A DNA stretch of 64,000 bases from Acestrorhynchus altus (GCA_034509495.1 CM067519.1:27298241-27362240), one strand, 5' to 3'; shown: positions 11,651 through 23,542, counted from the first letter of the stretch. The notes: generated by a model from the letters alone, not told the origin. Program-made: numbers and translations.

Positions 11651-13711
11651 CCACACCAGTCCTCCAAAAAGAACAGGGTGTGCAGCCTGAACTTCAGGTC
11701 ACATGATTATGAATTTGCTCCTTAATACAGTGAGTGGCGTTCGCTCTTCTGAAGCCGGTTTATTGTTCTTCTGGACGTTACGTAACGGAAAAGCTGAGGT
11801 GAGGCTGAACGAGACCTTTCTGCTCCCTGAAGGTCCAGCCAATTTGCTTGAACCTCCCCACAGCTCAGGATCCTTCCAGAAATAGTCATGTGGGTCAACC
11901 TCCTGGTGTGATGTTTCAGTGGTCGTCCTATTTTGAGAGGCAGACCTCCGTGGTATTCTGCAGGTCAGGGTTGTTTACTGTGTGTGACGTCCACCGGTTC
12001 AGCACGTGTCACGTGGAGTGTTGGAGTGCAGTGGGACACTGGCTGCTCTTTTCATGTGGTCGTATTATCATCTTCATTATTTCATTGTTGGTGTTCTCTG
12101 GAAGGATGAAGCTCCGTCCAAGACGTTGGAGCAGGTTAAAGTGGGAACAATCCGTTGATTGTATTAGTGACTTTTATTTTGAAATGTGTCCCGTTACGGT
12201 TTTCGCTGACTCTGTTATTTCTGACTCTTTGTTTCTGGGGTTTCCCAGGTATCTTGCTCCAGGAGGAGAAGATCCACTCGGTGTTCCTACTCTACCTGAT
12301 GGCCATTCCCAGTTTCTGCATCCTGGCCGTGGCCGCCCTGGTTCTGGAGAACTGGGCGGGCCTGCAGTCTCCCCTTCACTACGACCGCCACCTCTGGGGC
12401 TTCATCCTGCTCAGCTGTCTGGGATCCGTGCTCTACAACCTGGCCAGCTGCTGCGTCATCAGCCTCACCTCCGCCGTCACTCTGCACATTCTAGGTAACC
12501 TCAACGTGGTGGGCAACCTGCTGCTGTCCCAGCTGCTCTTCGACAGCCAGCTGTCCACTCTGAGCTGCGCTGGAGCGGCGCTGACCCTCTCCGGAATGAT
12601 CATCTACCAGAATTCGGAGTTCATTGCCGGGTTTCTGGACGCCCGACGAGTCCGTAAAGCAAGTGGGAGGGATGGAGAACCAGATTCAGGATTGACTTCT
12701 GAATCGTCTTCAGAACTAGAACCACATCTAGAACCAGATCCAGATATATTTTCTAAAGAAACATGGACAGAACTGGTGGATGACCTTGAACCGTACCTTG
12801 ACCTGGAACCATGTCCAGAAACATCTCAAGAACTGCACCAAGACTCTGAAATATCTTCAGAACTATCTTCTGGCCAAGAACCCTCTCCAGACACATCTCC
12901 AGAACTGCACCGTGACTTAGAACCTTGTCCACAGACATCTCCAGAACTTCAACATGACTTAGTACCTTGTCCAGAAACATATTCAGAACTGTCTCATGAT
13001 CTAGAATCTTGTTCAGCAACACCTTCAGAACTGCAGCATGATATAGAATCGCTGACATCTTCTGGACTGTTCCGTGACCTGGAATCATCCCCAGAACCAT
13101 CAAGAGAACTATCCATGGATTTAGAACTGTCTTCAGAACCATACCATGACCTAGACCTATCTCCACTACCGTCAACAGAGTTGTGCAGTGACCTAGAACC
13201 ATCTTCAGAACTATATCATGACCTTGACCAGTTTTCTGAAGCATCTCTAGAACAGTACAATGACCTTGCACAATGTCCAGAACCATCAGCAGAAGTATGC
13301 AGTGATCTAGAATCATGCTCAGAACTGTGCCATGACTTAGAACCATTTCTAGAAAAATCCTCAGAAGAGCACAATAACTTGAAACTTTCTCCAGAACAAT
13401 CAGCAGAAGTGTGCAGTGACCTACAACCATCTTCACAACTGTACCATGACGTGGAGCTATCTCAAGAACCATCAGCAGAAGTGTGCAGTGACCTGGAACC
13501 ATCTTCAGATGACGTGGCGCTGTCTCCAGAACCATCAGCAGAAGTGTGCAGTGACCTGGAACCATCTTCAGATGACGTGGCGCTGTCTTCAGAACCATCA
13601 GCAGAAGTGTGCAGTGACCTGGAACCATCCTCAGAAGTGCACCACGATGTAGAACCATGTAGAAAGTGTTCTTCAGAATCAAACTGGGAAGACAGAGAAT
13701 CACACACATGA
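9701..13711 (+). CDS. slc35e4: Solute carrier family 35 member E4 with acidic repeat tail
   Basis: Two exons, 9701-10289 and 12249-13711, join in frame (codon AGT across the junction) to give 683 residues; human SLC35E4 has about 350. Residues 1 to about 327 are the triose-phosphate/nucleotide-sugar transporter fold: SLNKWIFAVYNFRYPLLLSA, GNVGLNYVQLSFAQMIYTT, AMMPICLGASFSIMGE, LYNLASCCVISLTSAVTLHI and LGNLNVVGNLLLSQLLF. Repeated hydrophobic helices suit a Golgi-type membrane protein; the substrate is unknown. I start at ATG 9701 (MISSNDG) because TTTGCCCTGCAG at 9671-9682 looks like an acceptor of a 5' UTR exon; an in-frame ATG at 9632 is the alternative. From about residue 328 to the end the protein is a Glu/Asp/Ser/Pro-rich tandem repeat absent from the mammalian protein. 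The transporter part is certain; expression of the full tail is inferred from the open frame. Confidence 0.93.
10290..12248 (+). other. slc35e4 intron
   Basis: Bounded by GTGAGTGTG at 10290 and TTTCCCAG ending at 12248. It holds a (GT)n run at about 11603-11649 and no recognised gene. Confidence 0.85.
12660..13705 (+). repeat. Coding minisatellite in the last slc35e4 exon
   Basis: The basic protein unit is roughly 11-13 residues with the pattern S-E-L-x-H-D-L-E-P-x-S. It is organised at the 3' end into near-identical 63-bp units starting at 13466, 13529 and 13592 (EPSAEVCSDLEPSSDDVAL). All period lengths keep the reading frame, and the stop follows at 13709-13711. The complementary strand is also open over most of the array, as expected of a repeat whose unit lacks stops on both strands. 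Confidence 0.92.
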
Positions 13712-13952
13712 GAAAATGGATTGAGAAGAGCAGAGAGAAAGAGTGGACTCCTGACTCTGAGACCGGATGCCGAGAGCTGTGGCTGGTGGATTTAACCACC
13801 TCTGGGCCAAAGTGTCTGATCTGGAGGTTCTAATGGTTCTCTAATAGTCTGAGACACATTGTTCATGGTACCTCCTCACTGTGCCAACATTCGTAAACTC
13901 AGTCATGGCCAATCGCACACAACTCCAGGACTGTGACTGACTGTAGCCTTCC

Positions 13953-13955
<3 letters not shown>

Positions 13956-13991
<36 letters not shown>
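13956..13991. repeat. CA microsatellite
   Basis: Simple (CA)n run downstream of slc35e4. Confidence 0.95.
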
Positions 13992-13993
<2 letters not shown>

Positions 13994-14047
13994 ATCATCA
14001 AATTATCGCACAAAGAGCTGCACCCAGAAGGACGTGTGGGACAGCAG

Positions 14048-14440
14048 GAAGATGAAGGTGATCAGGATCAATAACTGATGATCACTGTAGTCTGATCTGA
14101 TCAATATTTATTGATCTACTCATACAGAAGTGGTGTCTCTCAGGACGGCGTCGGGTTTAACGCAACACGCCAGACGTCTCTGCGTGGAGGTGTAGAGGTT
14201 CCTAATGGTGTCCTGTGATGATCCATTCCATGCAGCTTGAATGTTCTCACTCAGTTCTGCAGATGTGGATGTGTTCCAGTGCCATGACACCAGACCTTCT
14301 GGACGTTTGACACGTGACAATCCGCACATCTTCGTCCCCACGCACGGATCCGCTGGTCATTTCCACCGAGACCAAAGCGTCGGATGACGATTGTGAGGGA
14401 CTCCGTGACAGAGTGGTACGACACCGCTGCAGTCGCTTGG
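14048..14440 (-). mobile_element. Tc1-like element fragment, transposase C-terminus
   Basis: On the minus strand it encodes NTSTSAELSENIQAAWNG, then QDTIRNLYTS and RRLACCVKPDAVLRDTTSV. This is the C-terminus of a Tc1-type transposase also seen at 38575-39240 and 49267-49690. The distal edge has the same sequence as the 49267 copy, marking the element end. The frame is broken. Confidence 0.8.
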
Positions 14441-14818
14441 TTCCTTCTGGATGCCACTGTTTTGTTGTTTTGTTGTTTTGTTGTTTTGTTGTTTTGATGA
14501 TGAGTGTATTTATTTATTTATTTTTAATTTCTTTTTTTTTTGCTTCGTTTGTTTTAAGTGACCTCCATTTCTGTTGCACACTGTTGCACACGCGCACACT
14601 GCGGACGGTGTGATGGGACTGCGTTAAACTCGGCGCCGTATAGACGTTGTCTCCACTGTGAATTCAGCAGCAGCTGCAGCAGCTGTGGACTAATGATTAA
14701 GCCTGTGGGTGGACGGTCCGAGCACTGTGAAGTGGTCAGTTCTGTTGTTTTTAAAGGTACCGGTCTTATTGCCTGCAGTGTAAAAGGCAGCTTTTCTGGT
14801 GGGTGCTGTGTTCATCAT

Positions 14819-14875
14819 GCCCGTTTGTTTGTTTGTTTGTTTGTTTGTTTGTTTGTTTGTTTGTTTGTTTTTGTT
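14819..14875. repeat. GTTT microsatellite
   Basis: A run of about a dozen TTTG/GTTT tetramers. Confidence 0.95.
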
Positions 14876-15100
14876 TTGCTTAGTCTAGTTTACATACTCG
14901 TGAATGACCGCCTGGCGAGGGTGCTGGACCTCTGTTATTCGGGGCAAAGCGCACCGTCTCGTAATGTTTACGCATCGATAAGGATGCAAATCGGCCAAGT
15001 GGTTGAGTTGCGTTGCCGTGGAAACGGACTTTCCACAAGTTAAACCGACGTCCTGCCCAGACACAGGACAAGCAGGCTGGTTCAATATACATTTTAGGAG

Positions 15101-15331
15101 CAAAAGTATTGGGACACGTCCTCGTTCATTGTCTGTTCTTTGAAAGGAAGGTTTTCTGACCTCGTCTCCACCTCCTCCACCATCATCCCAGAGAACACCG
15201 TTCCACCGCTCAGAGCTGGGGGGCTTTATACCCCTCTAGTCCACGCGTGACATTAGACATGGTCCTATTCTATTGGCAGTAGGTGAATGCATTCATTAGA
15301 GGTGGTGTCCACAAACTTTTGGACATGTGTA
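15101..15331. mobile_element. Tc1/mariner-type MITE, shortened copy
   Basis: It runs from CAAAAGTATTGGGACAC through GCTGGGGGGCTTTATACCCC to CACAAACTTTTGGACATGTG. Both ends of the family are present with an internal deletion. Confidence 0.8.
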
Positions 15332-15834
15332 TGATCTGACCAGCCTGCACTAATACTGTAATTGAAGTAGTTCCCTTCTAATAGTGATATTATACTGACA
15401 GTAGGTTTATAGGCGGTAGTTAGGGTTCTATTTATGGTTCTCTTTTTAGTCCCTGCAGAACAAAGGCATTAATGGGCATTTTAACCAACTGCTAAAAAAA
15501 GACCTCTTATATAATCCCCTTTGTGCACCTTTATTATTAGACCTGTCCGTCTGCCTGTGTAAGGAGACGGACAGCTTTAACTCGTCGTCTCCGTGGAAAT
15601 GAAAGGTGTCTCCGAGTCGGTTCTTTTCTTTTGTTCGTTGTTGTTTTGCGGTATCTTTACCAGACAGTGTTACTGCTGCCCCGCTCCGGCGTTGGGGATT
15701 TTCTTATTATGTTTCCCGAATGGCTTGGAAAAAAAATCAAATTCATACATTTCCCGACCTCTTCCCTGAGGTTCTCGATCAGTCAGCACTTCTTTTATGT
15801 CTAAATATGGTTTCTTAAGCTCTGGAACTATGAA

Positions 15835-16680
15835 ATCCAGAACCACACACCCATCTTCAGAACCGCACCGTGACCTACAGTCCTGTTCACAAATGTCTTC
15901 AGAACATTGTGCAGTGACCCAAAGCTTTCTTCAGAACCGTACCGTCACCTAGAACAATCTCCACAACCTTCAAGAGATCTGTGCAGTGACCTAGAACCAT
16001 CTTCATAACTGCACCATGAACTGCAGTCCTCTTCTGAAACATCCCCAGAACTCTCCAGATCTATTGAGAGTTGTGAAGGGATCCATACCTTTCTTCAGAA
16101 CCATACCTTAACCTAGAACTATCTCCAGAATCATTAACAGATCTGTGCAGTGACCTAGAACTGTCTTCAAATCTACACCATAACCTTGAAGCCTTACTAG
16201 AGCTATAGAATGATCTGGAAGCAGAATGATTAGAGATCTATGAATTAGAGCTGTTTTCAGACGCATACTGTGACCTAGAACCATCTTCAGAACTGCACCT
16301 CATACCATTTCCTGGTGCATCTATAGAACTATAGGGTGATGTAGAACATTCTCCCGAACCATTAAGACTGTGTGGTGACCTACAACCATAGTACCATTTG
16401 CTGTTGTATCTCTATAAATACAGTGACCTAGAACAAACTCCACAACCATTGAAAGAACTTCAGAACTATATCCCAACTAGAATCGTTTCTGGAAAAATCT
16501 CCACAGATGCACAGTGACCTAGACTTTTATCTAGAACCTGTGCACTGACTTGGTGCCATCTTCAGAACTGTGTCATGCCCTAAATCCATATCCAGAAGGA
16601 TTTTGGAGCCCTGATCTCAATTCCAACACCGCCCCTACCTAGACTCATATCTAGAACCCTTGAGTGATCTGTGCAGTGGA
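15835..16680 (+). repeat. Decayed copy of the slc35e4 tail repeat, non-coding
   Basis: This contains the same words as the coding array at 12660-13705: TGTGCAGTGACCTAGAACC, CATCTTCAGAACTG, CACCATGA and CCAGAACCAT. It is interrupted by stops and indels in every frame. It lies about 2.1 kb after the slc35e4 stop. A Tc1 fragment and a MITE lie between the two arrays. Confidence 0.85.
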
Positions 16681-16689
16681 ATGATTGAA

Positions 16690-18400
16690 ATGTTTTTTTT
16701 TTTGAAGCCGTTCGTTTACAGCACCTCAGCACAGACGGAGGTCTTCAGGCCTTCAGCCGTGTGATCATGTGCTCACTGTGGTTTTGTCTCCATCTGCTGG
16801 ATGGACATTTCAGAGAACCTGTCTGATGTCGGTGAACAGGGTGCACTTTAACATGGTAGTAGTTCTCATTCTTAGATGTTTCCATCTCCGTCAGTTAGGG
16901 CTTGAGTTTGAGCTTCATGGTTCTCCTCTGTCCATTAGAGCCACACTGCTGGGGCCGGAGGGGTGTAGGCCACCTCCAGAAATTACAAATCCAGCCCAGA
17001 ACCATCGCTTCCATACTAGGTTTGGTCATTTGTAGAATAACAGCCCTTACTCCACCTTCATAGCTGCAGCAGACAAAACCCCAGGCTGGACTTGGAACTT
17101 TCTGGACCTGGATCACCTCCCTCTGCTCCAAACCCTCATAGTGTTGTGTCAGCACTGGCTGGACGGAACAGCTGATTGTCCTGGAGTGCTTCGCCCCCTC
17201 CCCCCGACGGAGTGGTGCAGTCGCTGCGGTGGGTTCACCTGCAGTGTTTTGTTGGGGAAATGAGAAGGTGGCGCTGGTGCCTGGCAGCCCTCACTGAATG
17301 TTTAGAGCTGTGAGGAACCCGCGGAGAGGTCGCGAGGGTCACTGGAGTCGGTTCGGAGATGAATACCTCGGTCATTGTAATGACCTTTGAAACAGCGGGC
17401 CGATACCAAGCAGAGCAGAGCAGGAGAAACCCGTCCCACTGCGGGGCTGAAGATCTGTAGGTCTAGAACCTTCTCCCCGTTCACTCTGGCTCCCTCAACT
17501 GGTCAGACTTTATTCTGACGGTCCTTGTTTATATAAGATGTTTGTGAAGAACCTTCTTATAAATAAATAAATAAAAATATTATTATTATTATGGGATTAA
17601 ATGTGTCAATCACGCAGGACCGTCAGACAGAATGTGGTCTTTCCTCTACGTCACAAATCCAGTTCTGCTGTAGTCAGCGTGCTGGACGTGACTGGACCGG
17701 TCAGGCAGTGTGACGCAGTGTGGCGTCAGTGAGGGTCAGAATGTTTCGGGGCTTTCATTGGAGGCTTCTCTCCACTGCTTTAGAGCACAAAATTGCACTG
17801 AGTGACTTTGGACACACGCTGCGTCCCCTGTGATTAATGGCTACTGTGTGTGTGGTGACCCCTGTCCATACAGTGTTGGATGTAAATAATTATTTTATAA
17901 TATTTATGTATTTTACAGTCATGAAGAAGCCGACATAATACACTGTTCGAGAATGTCTCTCGTCTCCTGTCTTCCCTTCCTCACACACACTGAGACGTAC
18001 TCAACACACTATAGCTACATTTAGAGCCCCAGGACGTTGAGTCACGGCCCGTGATTCTGTCCGACACTCCTACAGATTCCTGATTTCATCATGATGGAAT
18101 ATGCTTCCTTCACCTCCAGTACGCACCGCATTACCACGTCCCGCCACACGCTGGAGCCAAAGGTCCAAAGATCAAAGGTGTGCAGTGGACTCCAGCACTC
18201 CCACTATAAGAGATGTCCTGGGAAGGAATCGGGGATTTTGAGGTGAATTCAAGGGTGTATCAAGCTTGATTTGATCTTGACTCCATAATGGTAATGTCCA
18301 ACACATCTGTGTGAAAGCACCATGGTCACCACATCTGCAGACCTGTCCCCCTACTGAAAATGTGTGGGAGGCTGTTGGACGCTCTGTCTTCATTCTTCTC
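16690..18400. other. Intergenic sequence, no gene seen
   Basis: No exon-like signal was recognised. AATAAA-rich sequence at about 17560-17576 could be a distal slc35e4 polyadenylation site, but nothing supports it directly. Confidence 0.45.
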
Positions 18401-18404
18401 ACCG

Positions 18405-18700
18405 TGGAGCTGTTTTACTGTAGATCACTCCTGACTTTGGAGCTCTTTTACTGTAGATCACTCCTGACTTTGGAGCTGTTTTACTGTAGATCACTCCTGA
18501 CTTTGGAGATCTTTTACTGTAGATCACTCCTGACTTTGGAGCTCTTTTACTGTAGATCACTCCTGACTTTGGAGCTCTTTTACTGTAGATCACTCCTGAC
18601 TTTGGAGCTGTTTTACTGTAGATCACTCCTGACTTTGGTGCTCTTTTACTATAGATCACTCCTGACTTTGGAGGTCTTTTACTGTAGATCACTCTTTTCA
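18405..18700. repeat. 33-bp minisatellite, about 9 copies
   Basis: The unit contains TTTTACTGTAGATCACTCCT followed by GACTTTGGAG. Because 33 is a multiple of three, both strands show long repetitive open frames (133 and 100 codons) that need not be genes. Confidence 0.93.
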
Positions 18701-18711
18701 CTAGATAGATA

Positions 18712-18990
18712 GACTGATAGATAGACAGACAGAACTTTATTGATCCCTTTGGGATGGTCCCTCAGAGAAATTAAGATTCCAACAGAAGCATCATGGTCAT
18801 GTTACCCCTTCTCCCCCTCAGAGAGGAGGTGTAGAATCTGATGGCGTGAGGGACAAAAGGTCTCTTCTCCAGTAGTTTCCTCAAATTCCTCTGCCACCGT
18901 CACCAGAGAGTCCAGCTTCATGCCAAATACAGATCCAGCCCGCCCATCAGCTTGTCCAGCCTGGATGTGTCCTCCTTGCACACAGCTCCT
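18712..18990 (-). mobile_element. Probable 3' end of a fish non-LTR retrotransposon
   Basis: A GATA/GACA tail is followed by AACTTTATTGATCCCTTTGG, the common 3' tail of a fish LINE family in reverse orientation. Minus-strand sequence beyond it is compatible with the end of a LINE open frame (LDKLMGGLDL) but is not open. Confidence 0.5.
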
Positions 18991-19418
18991 TCTATGGAGC
19001 TGCTTTACTGTAGATCACTCCTCTCACTCTGGAGCTGCTGGGTTTTATTTGACAGTGAACGAGAAGATCAGATCAGAGGCGAACAGAGTGTATCACACTG
19101 CTGCTCCTGTGCTGAGAGACGCTGGAGATGTTTCACTGCTTCACTGGAGGACGGGGTCAGGATCCTCGACACGTGAAGCAGGACGAGTGCTGACACAGAG
19201 CCCTTTGTCCTTGTCAGAGTGATGGGAGGACATGGGTGTGTATATCTTGTCTCCTGTCTCCAGAACAGAAGAGGACGTGGCCGTGTAAACAGCAGAGCTG
19301 CAGTCAGGCCATGTCTTTTCCTGCTTTGCCTTAATAAGGCAGTGTTTCTCTCTCTCCCTGAGTATGTACCCCTCCCTCGACCACATGCACATTACATAAT
19401 CATTATGTATATCTGCTG

Positions 19419-19420
<2 letters not shown>

Positions 19421-19462
<42 letters not shown>
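19421..19462. repeat. CA microsatellite
   Basis: Simple (CA)n run. Confidence 0.95.
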
Positions 19463-19465
<3 letters not shown>

Positions 19466-19654
19466 CTTTAGACTGAAACAGCTTCACACATATAAACCTT
19501 AGTGACGGGTGGGAATCAAGCCAAAGGCCCCTCATTTCTTCACTTCTGACGTCAGCTCTCATCAGCACTCAGACCTTCCAGGTGTTTAAACCATCACAAA
19601 ACACTTCAATCAGTTCTTTATACTCCACAAGAACAAGAACTGTGATGTTCTAGA

Positions 19655-20117
19655 TCAGTGTTTCTCAGCCCTGGTCCTGGAAGCACCCACAGCTTTAACA
19701 CACCCTGTGCAACTCTGCTTAGTTGAGACAGGTGTGCTGGAAGGAGGGAAAACTCTAAAATATGGTAGGGGACAAGCCTCCAGGACAAGGGTTGAGCAAC
19801 AACTCTTCTAGATGAGAAGGTCAGAACATCTCCAGAACATCAAGCATGTCTTGTGTGGTGTTGAGGTCTATACAGTTTATGCAGGTGGTTTTAATGTTAT
19901 GGCTGATTTTGCATGTGAGAATATTAGTTGGTTGAACCAGCCTGACCATATCATCTCCCTCTCCCTTGTCCTCCTCGTCCTCCTGGTCCTTGGCAGGGAC
20001 TCAGACTGGGAGGGGTTTCTGGAGTGCTCTAAAACTCCCACAGTGTAGAACTCTGAGAGTGAGAGTTGAGTTTAAGACTACTGCTCACACAGCTGGACTC
20101 AGACAACCTCATCTGGG

Positions 20118-20174
<57 letters not shown>

Positions 20175-20230
20175 CTCTCGCGCCACAGCTGGCCAGGTGA
20201 GTGCCATCACTTTCTCACTGCTGTTCCAGG

Positions 20231-20262
<32 letters not shown>

Positions 20263-20460
20263 TCTACTTAGGGTTCGATCAAAGATAGCACTACTTGTAG
20301 ATTATATACAGTTAATATTCATATTATAGACAGTGGAGACACACCTGCTTCAACCAATCAGCTCATTAACACGCCCTCCAGAGCTGCAAGGGGCGCATTA
20401 AAGCTCAAAGGTGTAGGCCAGGTGTGCCTCCAAGAACAGGTTTGGGAAACACTGCATTAT
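19655..20460. repeat. CCTGGTCCTGGA-type interspersed repeat fragments and CA tract
   Basis: Segments at 19655-19810 (TTTCTCAGCCCTGGTCCTGG) and 20325-20455 (CTCCAAGAACAGGTTTGGGA) belong to a common fish element related to the complete copy at 45780-45925. Between them lie (CA)n at 20121-20171 and five TGAGGG hexamers at 20229-20262. Confidence 0.6.
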
Positions 20461-20964
20461 ATGTGCAAAAGTTAATGGACGCCCCTTCTAATGAACACAT
20501 TCAGATACTTTACAGCTATATATACAGTATAGATATAATTGCAGGTAGTTAAGACTTATTATTGATCATTAAATATATAAAACAACACCAACACCAGCAT
20601 TTAGTCGTGTGGGAAGTGGATTATTAGGGTTGATATGAGACAGTAATGTGTGACTGATTGTATATGTGGGTTATTTGTTGCGAGAGCATCTTCGTATTAG
20701 TCATAACTCGTCTTCATCTAACGGTGTTGTGAGTAAGTGTGTGGTTATGAGTTATTACACTGTTGTTTTGCTTTCGCAGCTCAGCTCATGTCACCAGCTG
20801 TAACTGAACTGAACTGAGGCTGTGGGACGTGGGGGGTGTTTTTGTTTTGACAGTTACAGTTTACAGAGTTATCTGGGTCATAAACATCTATTTGTTCAAC
20901 AAAAATGTAAATATTTACACCTATTTAATCACTATACTATAAACCACTGTCCTTACATGTCCTC

Positions 20965-21435
20965 ATGGGTTTATTCTAATGTTATACAGAGTTAATTACA
21001 GGTAGACGCTCTCACTGATGCTGACTTTACGTTTATTTGGGTTTATTCTAATGTTATATAGAGTTAATTACAGGTAGACGCTCTCACTGACGCTGACTTT
21101 ATGTTTATCTGGGTTTATTCTGATGTTATATAGAGTTAATTACAGGTAGATGCTCTCACTGACCACTGACTTTATGTTTATTTGTGTTTATTCTAATGTT
21201 ATATAGAGTTAATTACAGGTAGACACTTTCACTGACCGCTGACTTTATGTTTATTTGTGTTTATTCTAACGTTATATAGAGTTAATTACAGGTAGACGCT
21301 CTCACTGACGCTGACTTTATGTTAATTTGGGTTTATTCTAATGTTATATAGAGTTAATTACAGGTAAACGCTCTCACTGACGCTGACTTTATGTTTATTT
21401 GTGTTTATTCTAACGTTATATAGAGTTAATTACTG
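20965..21435. repeat. Minisatellite of 72-bp units, about 6-7 copies
   Basis: Head-to-tail copies of the same unit as at 5245-5490: TTATATAGAGTTAATTACAG, then GTAGACGCTCTCACTGACGC, then TTTATGTTTATTTG. Divergence is low. Confidence 0.93.
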
Positions 21436-21949
21436 TTATATGGATGAAATATATCTGCTGAGATACACCGTGTTCATCACGACCCAGGAGTGTGTTCAGT
21501 AGTACTGTAAGTGTTATAGAAGCTCGTACACACTGACGTCTTTTAAAAGCTGGTGTTTATAGTATAGATCCTCCTCACACTCTCAGAGTGACTCAGAGAG
21601 TGTGTTCTGGTCCAGTTCCGCTGTGCGAGTGTGTATTATGATCACTTGTCTTTGCAGGCAAAACACTTGAGTTATAGACTCGTATCCACGGTTTTCTTCA
21701 GCCCTAATGAACACACTGTGTTTACCCTGAGGGTGGCTTCTGCTCCAGGCTCTTCCATTTAAGTCCTTCAGCTGCTGATTGTGAGACTGGAACCCAATGA
21801 ATCACACCACCGTTTATGAGAGCTTCTGGAAAACTGCACGAGTTCAAACCTATGATAGTACCTTTGACCCAGTTCAGTCAGAACCCAGTGCTTGAATACA
21901 ACAGTTTTATATACAGAACTGCAGTGACATCATGGCCGACTGTCATGGA

Positions 21950-22155
21950 GCCACTCAGGACGGAGGCAGATCATCTTCAGGGATGAGGTTTGTTCTCACA
22001 CATAATGCGTCCAGAAGGTCTGGTGTGATGGTGCGTTTGTCATTTCATACCCTTCCAGATCACTTTCGGTCTTCATTACAGACACTTTAATTATCAGACC
22101 AGCGGCACGTTAATGAGGTTCTGCAACCAGTGGTTCTACCTTTTCTGAACACACA
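21950..22155 (+). mobile_element. Tc1-like transposon fragment
   Basis: It contains the FSDES-region analogue (GGAGGCAGATCATCTTCAGG) and GGTTCTGCAACCAGTGGTTC, which is shared in opposite orientation with 57325-57440. Frames are broken. Confidence 0.6.
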
Positions 22156-22584
22156 TATAGAACACAATATACAATGAATACACAGCGTTATATTTCTCCA
22201 ATCAAGCACAGAAACTCCAGACCACGTTAGAACAGATGCAGAGAACCAGAAATACAGTGAGGAGGAAGAGGAATTTCTTGTTCTGTGGAAAGTAGTTGAG
22301 ATCTTGTGAGTCTGGAGAACAAAGCTTGGTTCCAGATTTCTCGTTGTCACCCACAGCCAGTGTCTGGATGTGTTCAGTTCCATCAGCAGCACACCTGATT
22401 TAACATCACTAAGCACTGATTCACCAAAGCAGGTGATGATGAGACGAGAATCATACTGGACTCCCACGAGCAGAACTTTGGAGATGTTTAATGAACACAG
22501 TGATGGAGAACCACGGCTTTCTGGAGGAATGTTATTAGTGTTGATTCACTGTTTTCTCTTTCTTTTCTTCATTCTCTTTCCTTT

Positions 22585-22622
22585 TTCCTTCTCTCTCTCC
22601 CTCTCTCTCTTTCTCTCCCTCT

Positions 22623-22690
<68 letters not shown>
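22585..22690. repeat. CT microsatellite
   Basis: A (CT)n tract with CCCT interruptions lies upstream of the first smoothelin-like coding exon. A second short CT run at 22749-22764 provides its polypyrimidine tract. Confidence 0.93.
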
Positions 22691-22695
<5 letters not shown>

Positions 22696-22790
22696 CATAT
22701 ACATATATATCCCCTCACCCTTTTCTTCCTCCCTTCTTTCTTCCTCATTCTCTCTCTCTCTCTCAGCTGTCAGAAGGGAGGGACAGAAAG

Positions 22791-22903
22791 ATGGACAGTG
22801 ATAAGGACGAGAAGGTGGTCAGTGCAGGTCCACTTACTCCAGAGCAGCTTGCAGACATACAAGATGAACAAGTGCTGAATGACATGGTGAGAGGGAGAGC
22901 GTC

Positions 22904-22965
<62 letters not shown>

Positions 22966-23032
22966 GGCTTGAATATTTTCATCCCAAAAAAGGGGCTGTA
23001 ATCCCAGTAACTGCTGCTCCAGTGTATGTATG

Positions 23033-23071
<39 letters not shown>

Positions 23072-23486
23072 TGTGTGGGTGTGTGTGAATGTATCCACTA
23101 TGAATCATTCTACTATAGGTCATTCAGCACACGCTATGAATTATTCAGTATGCAGTATAAATCATACAGTATCTATTATTAATTATTCATCCTGCACAAC
23201 TATGTATTCCTGATCCAGTATGAATTATTCCGTATCCTTGAATCATTAGTATCTTCTAGGAATTATTTGGTATCCAGTATGAATTGTTTAGTATCTATTA
23301 TGAATGATCCCGTATCCAGTATGAATTGTTTAGTATCTATTATGAATGATCCCGTATCCAGTATGAATTATTCCGTACCACTGAACATGCTATGAATTGT
23401 TCAGCATCCAGTATGAATTATTCCTTATCTACAGTGATCACTATGAGTTGTGTGTCTCTTAACCAGACAGGTTAACACTGAACTAT

Positions 23487-23542
<56 letters not shown>

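Noticed and set aside
12753..13799. 348-codon open frame on the minus strand across the slc35e4 tail (MVPGHCTLLLMVLE-type repeats)
   Set aside because: It is the antisense shadow of the repeat array; a unit without stops on either strand opens both strands. No splice context or homology supports it.
14558..15043. 161-codon frame containing a CLFVCLFV run
   Set aside because: Passes through the GTTT microsatellite; no homology or splice signals.
18405..18700. CRISPR-like appearance of the 33-bp array and of the 73-bp array at 44628
   Set aside because: Units are contiguous, with no unique spacers, and the genome is vertebrate; these are minisatellites.
18311..18712. 133- and 100-codon repetitive frames (CRSLLTLELFY and SGVIYSKRAPK types)
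   Set aside because: By-products of a 33-bp minisatellite whose period is a multiple of three; they lie outside any gene.
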